Assembly (NCBI GenBank): GCA_031296305.1
Contig: JARLFZ010000010.1
Span: 1 to 62,625, forward strand
Length of the DNA stretch: 62,625 bases
Origin: Occallatibacter sp.
GTDB taxonomy: Bacteria; Acidobacteriota; Terriglobia; Terriglobales; Acidobacteriaceae
Reading direction: 5' to 3'
In this document: positions 24,913 through 33,825 of the stretch, piece after piece
Layout of the letters: every line of letters starts with the position of its first letter
Position numbering within the stretch: position 1 is the first letter of the stretch
The notes under the pieces: model-generated
The model's input: only the letters and a program-made list of their open reading frames with translations
Database searches by the model: none
Told to the model about the DNA's origin: nothing
Program-made: the position numbers and the translations under genes

Positions 24913-25863
24913 CTATGAGCCGAAGGGCGCGCCGGCCCCGGTTTGTGCAACATCCTTTTCGGGCATCAGGCCCAACCGGTGGGCCAGAACCCAAGTGACT
25001 CCTGCCGAGAGGATAAACCCGATGCCCGGCATCAGCAGAAGCGTTCCTATGACCAGCATGGGCTCGGGCAAATCGGGCCCGGCGTTGCGCAAGAGCAGAA
25101 ACCCGATGCCCAACAGCGCCATCACGATGCCGGCCGATATCGAGGTGAGAACCCGCGCCACGGCGTTGGGCATGTGCTGGCCGATTCCGGGGCCGGCCGC
25201 GATGGGCGAGGCCGTAAGGAACTGCTTGCCAGCCTCAGTCTCCATATACGCAACCAGATCCGGGCCAGTGCCAAGTTTTTCAATCAGGCGGCCATGAATC
25301 TCGCTTTGCTGCTTGTAGGTGCGGTTCCAGCGGCGGCTGTCGACGAAGATGCGTATGACCCAGACGAAGGCGAGGAACACAGCGGGGACGACGAAAATGG
25401 GGGTCAGCCTTTCCACCACGTCGGCCGCCGCGGAGCGCTGGTACGGCGCCGTCGTCAGATCCGGCCAAACCACGCGCTCGAGCGCCTTGTCACGGCGTCT
25501 TTCGGACGGATCGAGCTTGCCGAACAGATAAAACTCAGGGTTGCGCGCAACGTCGGGGTGGTTGACCAGGAACTGCGCCAGCTCCGGATTGGTACGGGCG
25601 ACATACGCCTGATCGGCCAGCAGCGAGGGATCGGCCGCGACCGCTGCGGTGAGTGTCGGGCTCAGGCGCAACAGGTGCAGCAATTGTTCCTGGGCATCGG
25701 CCACGTCCTTCTCGCTGGGCGCTTGCGCAGCGGGCGCGGCTGCGGGGTGGGTTTGGGCAATGGCAAGCGGCGCCGCGGCCAGCGTGAGTGCGCCGATGGC
25801 GCAGAAGATCCATGACGCGGTTCGGGAGGCGGTTCGGGAGGCGGTTCGGATTCGGGCGTTCAT
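24913..25863 (-). CDS. Secreted/membrane protein of unknown function, 316 aa
   Basis: The protein has an N-terminal signal (WIFCAIGALTLAAAPLAIAQ) preceded by a TASRTASRTAS tandem, a helical extracytoplasmic stretch, and a membrane helix (LTPIFVVPAVFLAFVWVIRIFV). A cytoplasmic helical segment (RWNRTYKQQSEIHGRLIEKLG) and two C-terminal membrane helices (GIVMALLGIGFLLLRNAG, MLVIGTLLLMPGIGFILSAGVTWVLAHRL) follow. GAGGAA precedes the ATG at 25863. It is 30 bases upstream of the sigma-factor gene on the same strand, so it may be a sensor or output of that system; this is inferred from context only. Confidence 0.75.
   Translation of the reverse strand: MNARIRTASRTASRTASWIFCAIGALTLAAAPLAIAQTHPAAAPAAQAPSEKDVADAQEQLLHLLRLSPTLTAAVAADPSLLADQAYVARTNPELAQFLVNHPDVARNPEFYLFGKLDPSERRRDKALERVVWPDLTTAPYQRSAAADVVERLTPIFVVPAVFLAFVWVIRIFVDSRRWNRTYKQQSEIHGRLIEKLGTGPDLVAYMETEAGKQFLTASPIAAGPGIGQHMPNAVARVLTSISAGIVMALLGIGFLLLRNAGPDLPEPMLVIGTLLLMPGIGFILSAGVTWVLAHRLGLMPEKDVAQTGAGAPFGS
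25817..25850 (-). repeat. 12-bp tandem repeat within a coding start
   Basis: The unit GCGGTTCGGGAG occurs almost three times in a row and encodes the TASRTASRTAS repeat just after the start of the membrane-protein gene. Being in multiples of three it changes length without a frameshift, so copy number could vary between strains. Confidence 0.85.
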
Positions 25864-26139
25864 GACGGTTTTCCTCGTTTCTTGAAGTTCGGGCCTGCTA
25901 GCACTGCCGGAGGTGGGTAGCCAGTAGCACGAGCAGGCCCTGGGACGCGTCTGCCTATAGAACGAAATTGTGGGGCTGATGGTTAACAGGAAAGGTTGCG
26001 AGGAAGGAAAAAGCACAAACCCCGGGGTTTAAAATTGAAGAGGTCGCGGGGTTATTGACCGTACCGGAATCCATGCCCGTGCGCAGCGGCCCCTTATAGA
26101 CTTGCTGCGGCGGGTATATGTGTGAAATCGGGAAGGCGA

Positions 26140-27456
26140 ATGCGAGCTAAGACGGCTGAAGTGCTGGGCGCCCAATGGGGCGACGAGGGTAAGGGAAAAA
26201 TAGTCGACGTGCTGAGCGAGCGGTTCAGTGCCGTGGCGCGCTACGCCGGCGGGCATAATGCCGGGCACACCGTCATCATTGGCGAGCACAAGTTCGTGCT
26301 CCAGCTCATTCCCTGCGGGGTGATTCGCCCCAACTGCATGGGCGTGATCGGCAATGGCGTGGTGCTCGACCCCATCTATTTTTTGGATGAAATCGATCGC
26401 GTGCGCAAGACCGGCCTCGATATCGACGGGCGTCTGTTTGTCTCCAATCGCGCGCAGGTCATCCTGCCCTATCACCGCATGATCGAGCTGGCCGCCGAAA
26501 CCGCGCCGGGACGCCAGAAGATTGGCACCACGAGCAAGGGGATTGGTCCGGCCTATGAAGACAAGATGGCGCGCAGCGGCCTGCGCATCATCGACCTGCT
26601 GAATACTTCACTGCTCAAGACGCACATTGAGGCGGCCTGCGAAGAAAAGAACGCCATCGCGCATGCGCTCTTCGGTACCGATCCGCTCGATCCGGCGAAG
26701 ATGTACGACGATTACGCCGCGGCGGCAGAGCGCATGCGGCCGCTGGTTACCGATACCGGCCGCTTGCTCAACGGCATCCTGGCCAAGGGCGGCAGTGTGA
26801 TGTTCGAAGGCGCGCAGGGCACCATGCTCGACATCGACCACGGGACCTATCCTTATGTCACGTCGTCTTCTGCGACGGCCGGCGGCGCGTCCATCGGGAC
26901 CGGCGTGGGACCTACCGCGATCGGCACGGTTATTTCCGTTACCAAGGCTTACGTTACGCGCGTGGGCGGCGGGCCGTTTCCCACCGAGATTCATGACGCC
27001 ATTGGCGAACAACTGCGTGCGCGCGGCAACGAGTACGGCGCTGTCACCGGCCGTCCCAGGCGCTGCGGCTGGCTCGATATTCCCTTGCTCCGCTACTCCA
27101 ACCAGGTGAACAGCGCGGAATGGCTGGTGGTCACCAAGCTCGACGTGCTGGACGAGCTCGAAGAAATTCCCGTCTGCATCGGCTACGAGATCGACGGCAA
27201 GGTCAGCGACGAAATCCCTGCCGATGTGCGGGGGCTCGAGGCGATCAAGCCCGTCTACACCACGCTCAAGGGTTGGCGCCAGTCCACTGAAGGCGTTGCC
27301 GAGTATGACAAGCTGCCGCAGGCCGCGCGCGATTATCTCGCATTCCAGGAGCGCGAGAGCGGGGCGAAGATCGGCATGATCTCGACCGGTCCCGACCGCG
27401 ACCATACCATCGTGCTGCCGGAGTTTGCCGCGGCGCTGGACGGCATCAACGCGTAA
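26140..27456 (+). CDS. purA: Adenylosuccinate synthetase
   Basis: PurA converts IMP and aspartate to adenylosuccinate with GTP, the first step from IMP to AMP. The 438-residue product has the P-loop GAQWGDEGKGKIVD, the AGGHNAGHTV loop, LPYHRMIELAAE, GTTSKGIGPAYEDKMAR, GAQGTMLDIDHGTYPYVTSS and the C-terminal GWRQST region; it is full length. I use the ATG at 26140, just after GGGAAGG; an upstream GTG at 26122 would add six residues. The gene appears to be on its own. Confidence 0.97.
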   Translation: MRAKTAEVLGAQWGDEGKGKIVDVLSERFSAVARYAGGHNAGHTVIIGEHKFVLQLIPCGVIRPNCMGVIGNGVVLDPIYFLDEIDRVRKTGLDIDGRLFVSNRAQVILPYHRMIELAAETAPGRQKIGTTSKGIGPAYEDKMARSGLRIIDLLNTSLLKTHIEAACEEKNAIAHALFGTDPLDPAKMYDDYAAAAERMRPLVTDTGRLLNGILAKGGSVMFEGAQGTMLDIDHGTYPYVTSSSATAGGASIGTGVGPTAIGTVISVTKAYVTRVGGGPFPTEIHDAIGEQLRARGNEYGAVTGRPRRCGWLDIPLLRYSNQVNSAEWLVVTKLDVLDELEEIPVCIGYEIDGKVSDEIPADVRGLEAIKPVYTTLKGWRQSTEGVAEYDKLPQAARDYLAFQERESGAKIGMISTGPDRDHTIVLPEFAAALDGINA

Positions 27457-27592
27457 AAGCAGCGATCACACCTCTCCGGAGCTCAGTCACGCAAGCTGCT
27501 TTCCCGCTCCGGCAGATCGCTGGCCGTAAATCAAAAATTAACATTGCGCGTGGTTGCGACACGATAGGATGCGAGGGTCGGAGGTCGGAAAA

Positions 27593-28195
27593 ATGACACT
27601 GGACTCGGTGCATAAGAGAACTTGTCTGCTCCTTATCCTTGCATCGGCGCTTTTACTCGGCAATTCTCCCCGCGCAAACGCCGATATCGTTGCGACACTT
27701 CCCAACTATGACGGGGCGGTTAGTTTCGGCACCTTCCCGAGTTCAACCACGATAGGCGACTTTACGTTTTCGATTCCGGCCGGCACAAGCGTGATCGGCG
27801 CGACCATCTCCGGCACGTTCGGGAACAACGATGACCCCGGCACAACCACGACCAGCGCACCGGCCGATCTGTACGTAGACAATGGAGCGATCGAAGTGGC
27901 CGCGTGCGACGACGGTCTCACTTTCACAGAGGCTTGCGACACGGGTTCGTCCCCAACCGCGTGGAGTTACACCTTCACGAGCAGCGATCTCTCGACACTA
28001 GCGTCCGATTTCGCGAGTGGCTCGCTCGATCTCTCTGCCGTCCAGAACGACGTGTTTGCGGTAAATGCCGGATCGCTAACGCTCGACATTGTGGTCTCGC
28101 CCGAGCCGAACAGTCTCTGGTTGATGGGCACCGGCCTGATGAGTCTGGCATGCCTCTTCCTGTTGCGACGCGCTCGCACTCACACGATCGCTTAA
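27593..28195 (+). CDS. PEP-CTERM sorting-domain protein
   Basis: A 200-residue exported protein with an N-terminal signal (CLLLILASALLLGNSPRANA) and a Thr/Ser/Gly-rich beta-type body. Its C-terminal tripartite sorting signal has the SPEPNSLWLMGTGL motif, a hydrophobic helix and RRAR at the end. Proteins of this type are processed by an exosortase (EpsH) and often belong to the extracellular matrix; the exosortase is not in this window. GGAGG lies seven bases before the ATG at 27593. The next gene starts 26 bases downstream and is probably co-transcribed. Confidence 0.9.
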   Translation: MTLDSVHKRTCLLLILASALLLGNSPRANADIVATLPNYDGAVSFGTFPSSTTIGDFTFSIPAGTSVIGATISGTFGNNDDPGTTTTSAPADLYVDNGAIEVAACDDGLTFTEACDTGSSPTAWSYTFTSSDLSTLASDFASGSLDLSAVQNDVFAVNAGSLTLDIVVSPEPNSLWLMGTGLMSLACLFLLRRARTHTIA

Positions 28196-28220
28196 GTATC
28201 GCCGAAAGGAACAACGGACC

Positions 28221-30272
28221 ATGAAAAACATCCGACTCCTCCTTCTGGGAGCGTGCGCGGCCGTGCTTGTTCCGGCCGTAAATTCTCAAGTGACATGGAC
28301 TACGACAACCCCTGCTACCCAAACTACGATCGCCGGCGGCCCCTGGACGCTGACGCAGGGCGGCCCGTACACAGTAGTCGCCGGCGCCACCACTGCGGGC
28401 GGCCCGTTTGACGGTACGATCCCGTATTGCTCAAATGGCGTACCGATCGTCAACTCTACGGGGACTGTGAATCCCACGTCGCCTTACTACTTCCCCTTTG
28501 TGGCTGGCAGCGGGCTCAATCTGCAGGGTTATTTCGACTACCGGCCGCGCAACGTGAATGAGGCGATTGTGGCCGCGATTTCTGCCGACGGCGGGCAGAC
28601 GTGGACCTTCGAGAATCAGATAGAGAATCTGAATCGGGTATGTCCAGCGACCAATAAGAACGGCAGCGGAAACGACGATGGCATAGGGCATCCATACGTC
28701 ATCAACTTCGCCGGGGCTGGATTCCTCTACGCTTTGGACCGGCGCAACGGCCATGTCGATAATGATGGCTTGCTGGTGCATACCCTGACGCCCAAGGCCG
28801 GCTCGCCGCTGAACGGCTTGCCGGCGAATACCGAGTTCGGCCCTCCGGGGACGAGCGCCATCCCGACCTCGGCGATTATCGCCCAGTGGGAGATGGAGCT
28901 TGCCGGCGGAACCAGCAGCTCCCCGGCACCGAACATTGGCACCGGCACAGCCACCGCTCTGGGCATGACCAATAGTTATAAAGGTCCGTCGCCAACCTGC
29001 ACCGGAGCGGCTTGCGAATACACAGGCAGCACCAATAAGGATGACCTGACCGGCACCACTGGAGGAACCGATCCAAACTTGAGCGCGTTGGCCTGGCGCG
29101 TGCGCGGAACCACCAAGCTTAACGGCGGCAGCTCCGGACCTGGATGGAATACACAGGCTCCGGAAGATACGCAGGGAGTGGAGTTCGCCGTCAGCACCGT
29201 GGGCTATTCCAATATCGTTGTGCAGTTTGACTGGTACACGACCGCGGAAATCGTGCGGGACCTGCAAACGCAGTACACAACCGACGGATCGACATGGATC
29301 AACATTGGTCCTGTGTACGTGGCCCCGGCAGGGGGCGGCTTTTACCCCGGCATCACCGTCAACTTCACCAATGTTGCCGGCGTCGCCAACAACCCGAACT
29401 TCGCGGTGCGCATGGTTTCGGTGTACGACCGCTCTGCCAGTGCGCCCACGCCATACACCTACACTGCCGCTACGCTCGGCTCCAACGGAGCGCCGGTGCA
29501 GTACAACGACGCCTCGGGCAACTGGCGGTTCGATGAGGTCAACGTCATGGGAACGGCGGGCGGCGGCACGGCCTTGAAGCTGCCCACGGAGACGGTGGGC
29601 CTGATCAACCCCGATGGAATCCTGGCCTACGTTCCCAATTCGTATCCGTTCAAGATTCTCTATGTCGACAAGACTTTGAACGCCGACTACGCGTTTCCCA
29701 CTGCGGAACAATGCGGCGCCACGCTCACCGGAGGCGCTGCCAATCACGATACCGAGTCCATTCATCTGGCCACATCGACCGATTCGGTGCACTGGACGGA
29801 CCAGGGAGCCGTGACCGGCTTGAACGATCCTACGACCACTTCGTATCACAGCATTCGCTACATGGCGCCCAATGGCTCGCTCATCAAACTAAGCAGCGGC
29901 AATTGGGGGCTGTTTTTCGGCGGCGGCAACTGCCTTGACGGCGACTCGGATGGATTCCACGCAATCATGTATGCGGAGTCTTCCGACTTAATCCAATGGA
30001 CCGTGATCAATGGCATCGACAATCCAATTGCCTCGGTCAGCCCGGTGACCGATCCCAACACCGGGGCCACCATCCCGCTCAACACTCCCGTGATCGGAGC
30101 AACGCAGCCCTGGTTCACTGGACGTGTCTACAATCCCAACGCTATCAAGGCCAGCCCGACTACGATCAACCTCATCTTCGACGGCTACGATGCGGCTTAC
30201 TCCGCCGATATCAGCGATTACCGGACCGTCGGGCACGTAGGGTTGGCCGCAACCGGAGCGACTTTGCCGTAG
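28221..30272 (+). CDS. Large secreted beta-propeller-like protein with inserted beta domain
   Basis: A 683-residue protein with a signal peptide (LLLLGACAAVLVPAVNS). Segments such as NEAIVAAISADGGQTWTFENQ, HPYVINFAGAGFLYALDRRNG, IHLATSTDSVHWTDQGAVTGL, KLSSGNWGLFFGGGNC and MYAESSDLIQWTVING repeat the Ser/Asp-x-D-x-x-x-W pattern of five-bladed propeller glycosidases (GH32/43/68-like) and sialidase-like repeats. Residues about 210-450 instead look like a carbohydrate-binding-type beta-sandwich (LAWRVRGTTKLNGGSSGPGW to NWRFDEVNVMG). A second-domain insertion in a propeller is therefore inferred. The catalytic role is unproven. It follows a PEP-CTERM gene and ends at a clear terminator. Confidence 0.65.
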   Translation: MKNIRLLLLGACAAVLVPAVNSQVTWTTTTPATQTTIAGGPWTLTQGGPYTVVAGATTAGGPFDGTIPYCSNGVPIVNSTGTVNPTSPYYFPFVAGSGLNLQGYFDYRPRNVNEAIVAAISADGGQTWTFENQIENLNRVCPATNKNGSGNDDGIGHPYVINFAGAGFLYALDRRNGHVDNDGLLVHTLTPKAGSPLNGLPANTEFGPPGTSAIPTSAIIAQWEMELAGGTSSSPAPNIGTGTATALGMTNSYKGPSPTCTGAACEYTGSTNKDDLTGTTGGTDPNLSALAWRVRGTTKLNGGSSGPGWNTQAPEDTQGVEFAVSTVGYSNIVVQFDWYTTAEIVRDLQTQYTTDGSTWINIGPVYVAPAGGGFYPGITVNFTNVAGVANNPNFAVRMVSVYDRSASAPTPYTYTAATLGSNGAPVQYNDASGNWRFDEVNVMGTAGGGTALKLPTETVGLINPDGILAYVPNSYPFKILYVDKTLNADYAFPTAEQCGATLTGGAANHDTESIHLATSTDSVHWTDQGAVTGLNDPTTTSYHSIRYMAPNGSLIKLSSGNWGLFFGGGNCLDGDSDGFHAIMYAESSDLIQWTVINGIDNPIASVSPVTDPNTGATIPLNTPVIGATQPWFTGRVYNPNAIKASPTTINLIFDGYDAAYSADISDYRTVGHVGLAATGATLP

Positions 30273-30308
30273 CGCCCGGACCGTCACCAAACCGTAAGGT
30301 TCGCTGCC

Positions 30309-30338
30309 ACGCCGCGCCGGTATCATTCGGCGCGGCGT
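30309..30338 (+). terminator. Intrinsic terminator after the propeller gene
   Basis: The arms ACGCCGCGCCG and CGGCGCGGCGT form an 11-bp GC-rich stem with an 8-base loop, followed by TT. It ends 66 bases beyond the stop codon. The U-tract is short, so termination strength is uncertain. Confidence 0.6.
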
Positions 30339-30605
30339 TTGCTCCAGGAGAATTTATTCGGGATCCACGTTTGGCCAGAATGCAGTAATCGACTGATTTG
30401 AATTGGACCCGGAAATCGAAGTGGTGGCGTTCAGCTCAGGGCTGACCGCGGCCGGCGGCGCGCTGCCCGCTCTCTTTTTCCGCTCCTTTCCCGTCCAATG
30501 GGGGCGTCCGCTCACCAATCGGTAATCTCCGGATGTGACTGCCGGCGCCTGTTCATGGGAAATCAATTTGACCATTGCCCCGTTGCGGTACTACCGTGGA
30601 CGCGT

Positions 30606-31145
30606 ATGCTGGGTTCGTCGATCGATCTACTGAGCCCCCCCCGCTCGCGCCGGTTGCATTTCCGGTGGGCCATGGCCGCAGCTCTCGCATTCGCGGTGGG
30701 AGCCATTCCTCTATTCGCTGGCGGCTTCTCGCTGGCGCAGAAGCACGAGAGCCGCCACGAGATCGATCAGCTTGAAGACGCATGGCGCAACGCAGTACTT
30801 AACTCCGACGCCAAAGCCTTGGATTCGCTGCTGGCCGACGACTACATGGCCATCACGGCCTCGGGCACGATCCAGACACGCGACGAGGCGCTGCAAAGCC
30901 TGCGCTCCCACCGCGTGCATGTTACTTCGCTCACCATCAGCGATCGCAAGGTGCGCTTCTATGGACCGACGGCGATCGTAACCTCGTTGGCCGTTATTCA
31001 CGCCACCAACGCTGACGGCCCGGTCAACGGCGACTACCGGTACACGCGCGTCTACGTACGCAACGCGCAGGGCGTGTGGAAGATTGTGAGCTTTGAAGCC
31101 AGCCACGTCCGGACCGGCCCGCACAAGCGCAACGAATTCCACTAG
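30606..31145 (+). CDS. NTF2-like (DUF4440/SnoaL-type) exported protein
   Basis: A 179-residue protein with an N-terminal hydrophobic segment (AMAAALAFAVGAIPLFAGGFSLA) and a single cone-shaped-barrel NTF2-like domain: EIDQLEDAWRNAVLNSDAKALDSLLADDYMAITASGTIQTRDEAL, then RFYGPTAIVTSLAVIHA and YRYTRVYVRNAQGVWKIVSFEASHV. This is the DUF4440/SnoaL-like pattern, a fold used for varied small-molecule binding or catalysis. The start is uncertain: 30606 gives a plausible signal, while ATGs at 30555 and 30672 are alternatives. No operon partner is clear. Confidence 0.75.
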   Translation: MLGSSIDLLSPPRSRRLHFRWAMAAALAFAVGAIPLFAGGFSLAQKHESRHEIDQLEDAWRNAVLNSDAKALDSLLADDYMAITASGTIQTRDEALQSLRSHRVHVTSLTISDRKVRFYGPTAIVTSLAVIHATNADGPVNGDYRYTRVYVRNAQGVWKIVSFEASHVRTGPHKRNEFH

Positions 31146-31269
31146 GGTCTGCGCCGTTCCCGAAACGATTTCTGCAACCTATCTCACACAAAAACATCTA
31201 GATAGCAGTGTTTTCCTTTTCCTCCGGGGCTAAAAAAGCCTGGAAGTCTGGTCCGGCTTTCCGCCGGCC

Positions 31270-31298
31270 TTGAAAACAAAAGGGTCTCAGGGTACACT
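31270..31298 (+). promoter_or_regulatory. Promoter of the suf operon
   Basis: TTGAAA (31270-31275) and TACACT (31293-31298) are separated by 17 bases, a good sigma-70 match, with the start predicted near 31305. That start falls at the left edge of the adjacent palindrome. Confidence 0.65.
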
Positions 31299-31303
31299 TA
31301 AAT

Positions 31304-31332
31304 CAATATAGGACTAATTAAGTCCTATATTG
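31304..31332. promoter_or_regulatory. Perfect 29-bp palindromic operator (IscR/Rrf2-like) of the suf operon
   Basis: CAATATAGGACT and AGTCCTATATTG are exact inverted copies separated by AATTA. The layout ATAnnGACT...AGTCnnTAT resembles the IscR type-1 site of Rrf2-family iron-sulfur regulators. It begins at about +1 of the predicted promoter, so a bound dimer would block initiation. This fits control of suf genes by cluster status. No Rrf2-family gene is in the window. Confidence 0.7.
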
Positions 31333-31452
31333 CGGGATTCCGGGTAAAGCAACTTCCCCTCTCTTCATAGAGTGGCAGGCGCCGGGACCAAATAGATTGA
31401 TGCCGCAGGCGCCCAGTTCAACCTTTTCAGCGCGGATTCCCGTGGAGGATAG

Positions 31453-32910
31453 ATGAGTTCAAGTGTCGATACCATTCGCGATCTGGCAGCCCAGGATTAC
31501 AAGTGGGGCTTTGTCACCGAGATCGACGAAGACCGAGTGCCCAAGGGGCTGAACGAAGACATCGTGCGCCTGATTTCGGCGCGCAAGGGCGAGCCCGAGT
31601 TCATGCTGGAGTGGCGGCTGAATGCGCTGCGCCACTGGTTCCAAATGGAGCGTGAGCAGGGCGAGCCCAAGTGGGCGAACGTCACGTTCCCGCCCATCGA
31701 TTACCAGAACATCGTTTATTATTCCGCGCCCAAGCAGAAGCCGTCGCTCGACAGCCTGAACCAGGTTGACCCGGAGCTGCTGAAGACGTACGCGAAGCTG
31801 GGCATTCCGATCGATGAGCAGAAGCGGCTCTCGAATGTTGCCGTGGACGCGGTGTTCGATTCGGTTTCGGTGGCTACGACATTTAAAGACAAGCTCGGCG
31901 AGATGGGCGTGATCTTCTGCTCGTTCTCTGAGGCGGTGCAGAAGCATCCTGACCTCATCAAGAAGTACCTGGGGACGGTGGTGCCGCATACGGACAATTT
32001 CTACGCGGCGCTCAATGCTGCGGTGTTCACTGATGGTTCGTTTGTCTACGTGCCGAAGGGCGTGCGTTGTCCGATGGAACTTTCGACTTACTTCCGCATC
32101 AACGCGGCGGAGACGGGGCAGTTCGAGCGCACCTTGATTGTGGCCGATGAAGGTGCATCGGTGAGTTACTTAGAGGGATGCACCGCGCCCATTCGCGACA
32201 CTAACCAGTTGCACGCCGCGGTAGTTGAGCTCATCGCGCTCGACGACGCGCAGATCAAGTACTCCACGGTGCAGAACTGGTACCCCGGCGACAAGGAAGG
32301 CCGCGGCGGCATTTACAACTTCGTGACCAAGCGCGGCAAGTGCCTGGGCCGCAACTCGAAGATTTCGTGGACACAGGTGGAGACCGGCTCCGCGATTACG
32401 TGGAAGTATCCGAGCTGTATTCTGCAGGGCGACAACTCGGTGGGCGAGTTCTACTCGGTGGCGCTGACCAACAATCGCCAGCAGGCCGACACGGGCACCA
32501 AGATGATTCACATCGGCAAGAACACGCGCTCGACGATTGTGTCCAAGGGCATCTCGGCCGGATTCGGGCAGAACACGTATCGCGGCCAGGTGAAGATTTT
32601 GAAGGGCGCAACGGGCGCGCGCAACTACACGCAGTGCGACTCGCTGCTGATTGGCGACAAATGCGGCGCGCACACGTTCCCATATATTGATGTGCGCAAC
32701 GGCTCGGCGCGTATGGAGCATGAGGCGTCCACTTCGAAGATCGGCGAAGATCAGCTTTTTTATCTGCGCCAGCGCGGCATTAAGACCGAAGACGCGGTTT
32801 CGATGATCGTGAACGGATTTTGCAAGACCGTCTTCAAGGAGCTGCCCATGGAGTTCGCCGTGGAAGCGCAGAAGCTGCTGGGCGTGAGCCTGGAAGGCAG
32901 CGTGGGGTAA
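31453..32910 (+). CDS. sufB: Fe-S cluster assembly protein SufB
   Basis: SufB is the scaffold subunit of the SufBC2D complex, where sulfide and iron are joined into a cluster in the cytoplasm. The 485-residue product is full length and carries family segments [59 protein letters not shown] and, late, the beta-helix core ending in [39 protein letters not shown]. It is the first gene of an operon in the order sufB-C-D-S-U-T. A family-B hairpin pair lies between it and sufC. Confidence 0.97.
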   Translation: MSSSVDTIRDLAAQDYKWGFVTEIDEDRVPKGLNEDIVRLISARKGEPEFMLEWRLNALRHWFQMEREQGEPKWANVTFPPIDYQNIVYYSAPKQKPSLDSLNQVDPELLKTYAKLGIPIDEQKRLSNVAVDAVFDSVSVATTFKDKLGEMGVIFCSFSEAVQKHPDLIKKYLGTVVPHTDNFYAALNAAVFTDGSFVYVPKGVRCPMELSTYFRINAAETGQFERTLIVADEGASVSYLEGCTAPIRDTNQLHAAVVELIALDDAQIKYSTVQNWYPGDKEGRGGIYNFVTKRGKCLGRNSKISWTQVETGSAITWKYPSCILQGDNSVGEFYSVALTNNRQQADTGTKMIHIGKNTRSTIVSKGISAGFGQNTYRGQVKILKGATGARNYTQCDSLLIGDKCGAHTFPYIDVRNGSARMEHEASTSKIGEDQLFYLRQRGIKTEDAVSMIVNGFCKTVFKELPMEFAVEAQKLLGVSLEGSVG

Positions 32911-32921
32911 GGTGTCAGAGC

Positions 32922-32962
32922 GCGGACCTGGAGGTTCGCACTACAGCCGGTCAGGAGACCGG
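32922..32962. repeat. Family-B double hairpin between sufB and sufC (copy 3)
   Basis: GCGGACCTGGAGGTTCGC (32922-32939) and CCGGTCAGGAGACCGG (32947-32962) are linked by ACTACAG. They fill most of the 76-base spacer between the two genes. The position inside an essential operon suggests an effect on mRNA stability or the sufB:sufC ratio. Confidence 0.8.
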
Positions 32963-32986
32963 CGCTACGAGGAGAGAGAAGAAGCA

Positions 32987-33757
<771 letters not shown>

Positions 33758-33825
33758 ACGATAGTGGTATCCCACCCATTCGCAAAGAACGCGAATGGAT
33801 GGGGCGCCGGATCACAGGATGAACA

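Larger units (their letters stand above)
31146..31452. other. Regulatory interval upstream of the suf operon
   Basis: About 300 bases hold the suf promoter and operator, listed separately, plus a degenerate family-A hairpin remnant (CCGGGGCTAAAAAAGCC near 31225). The leader from the predicted start to the sufB ATG is about 150 bases. No gene is visible. Confidence 0.7.

Noticed and set aside
28431..29849. 472-residue minus-strand frame opposite the propeller-like gene
   Set aside because: Shadow frame; the sense frame has a signal peptide, repeat motifs and a ribosome site.
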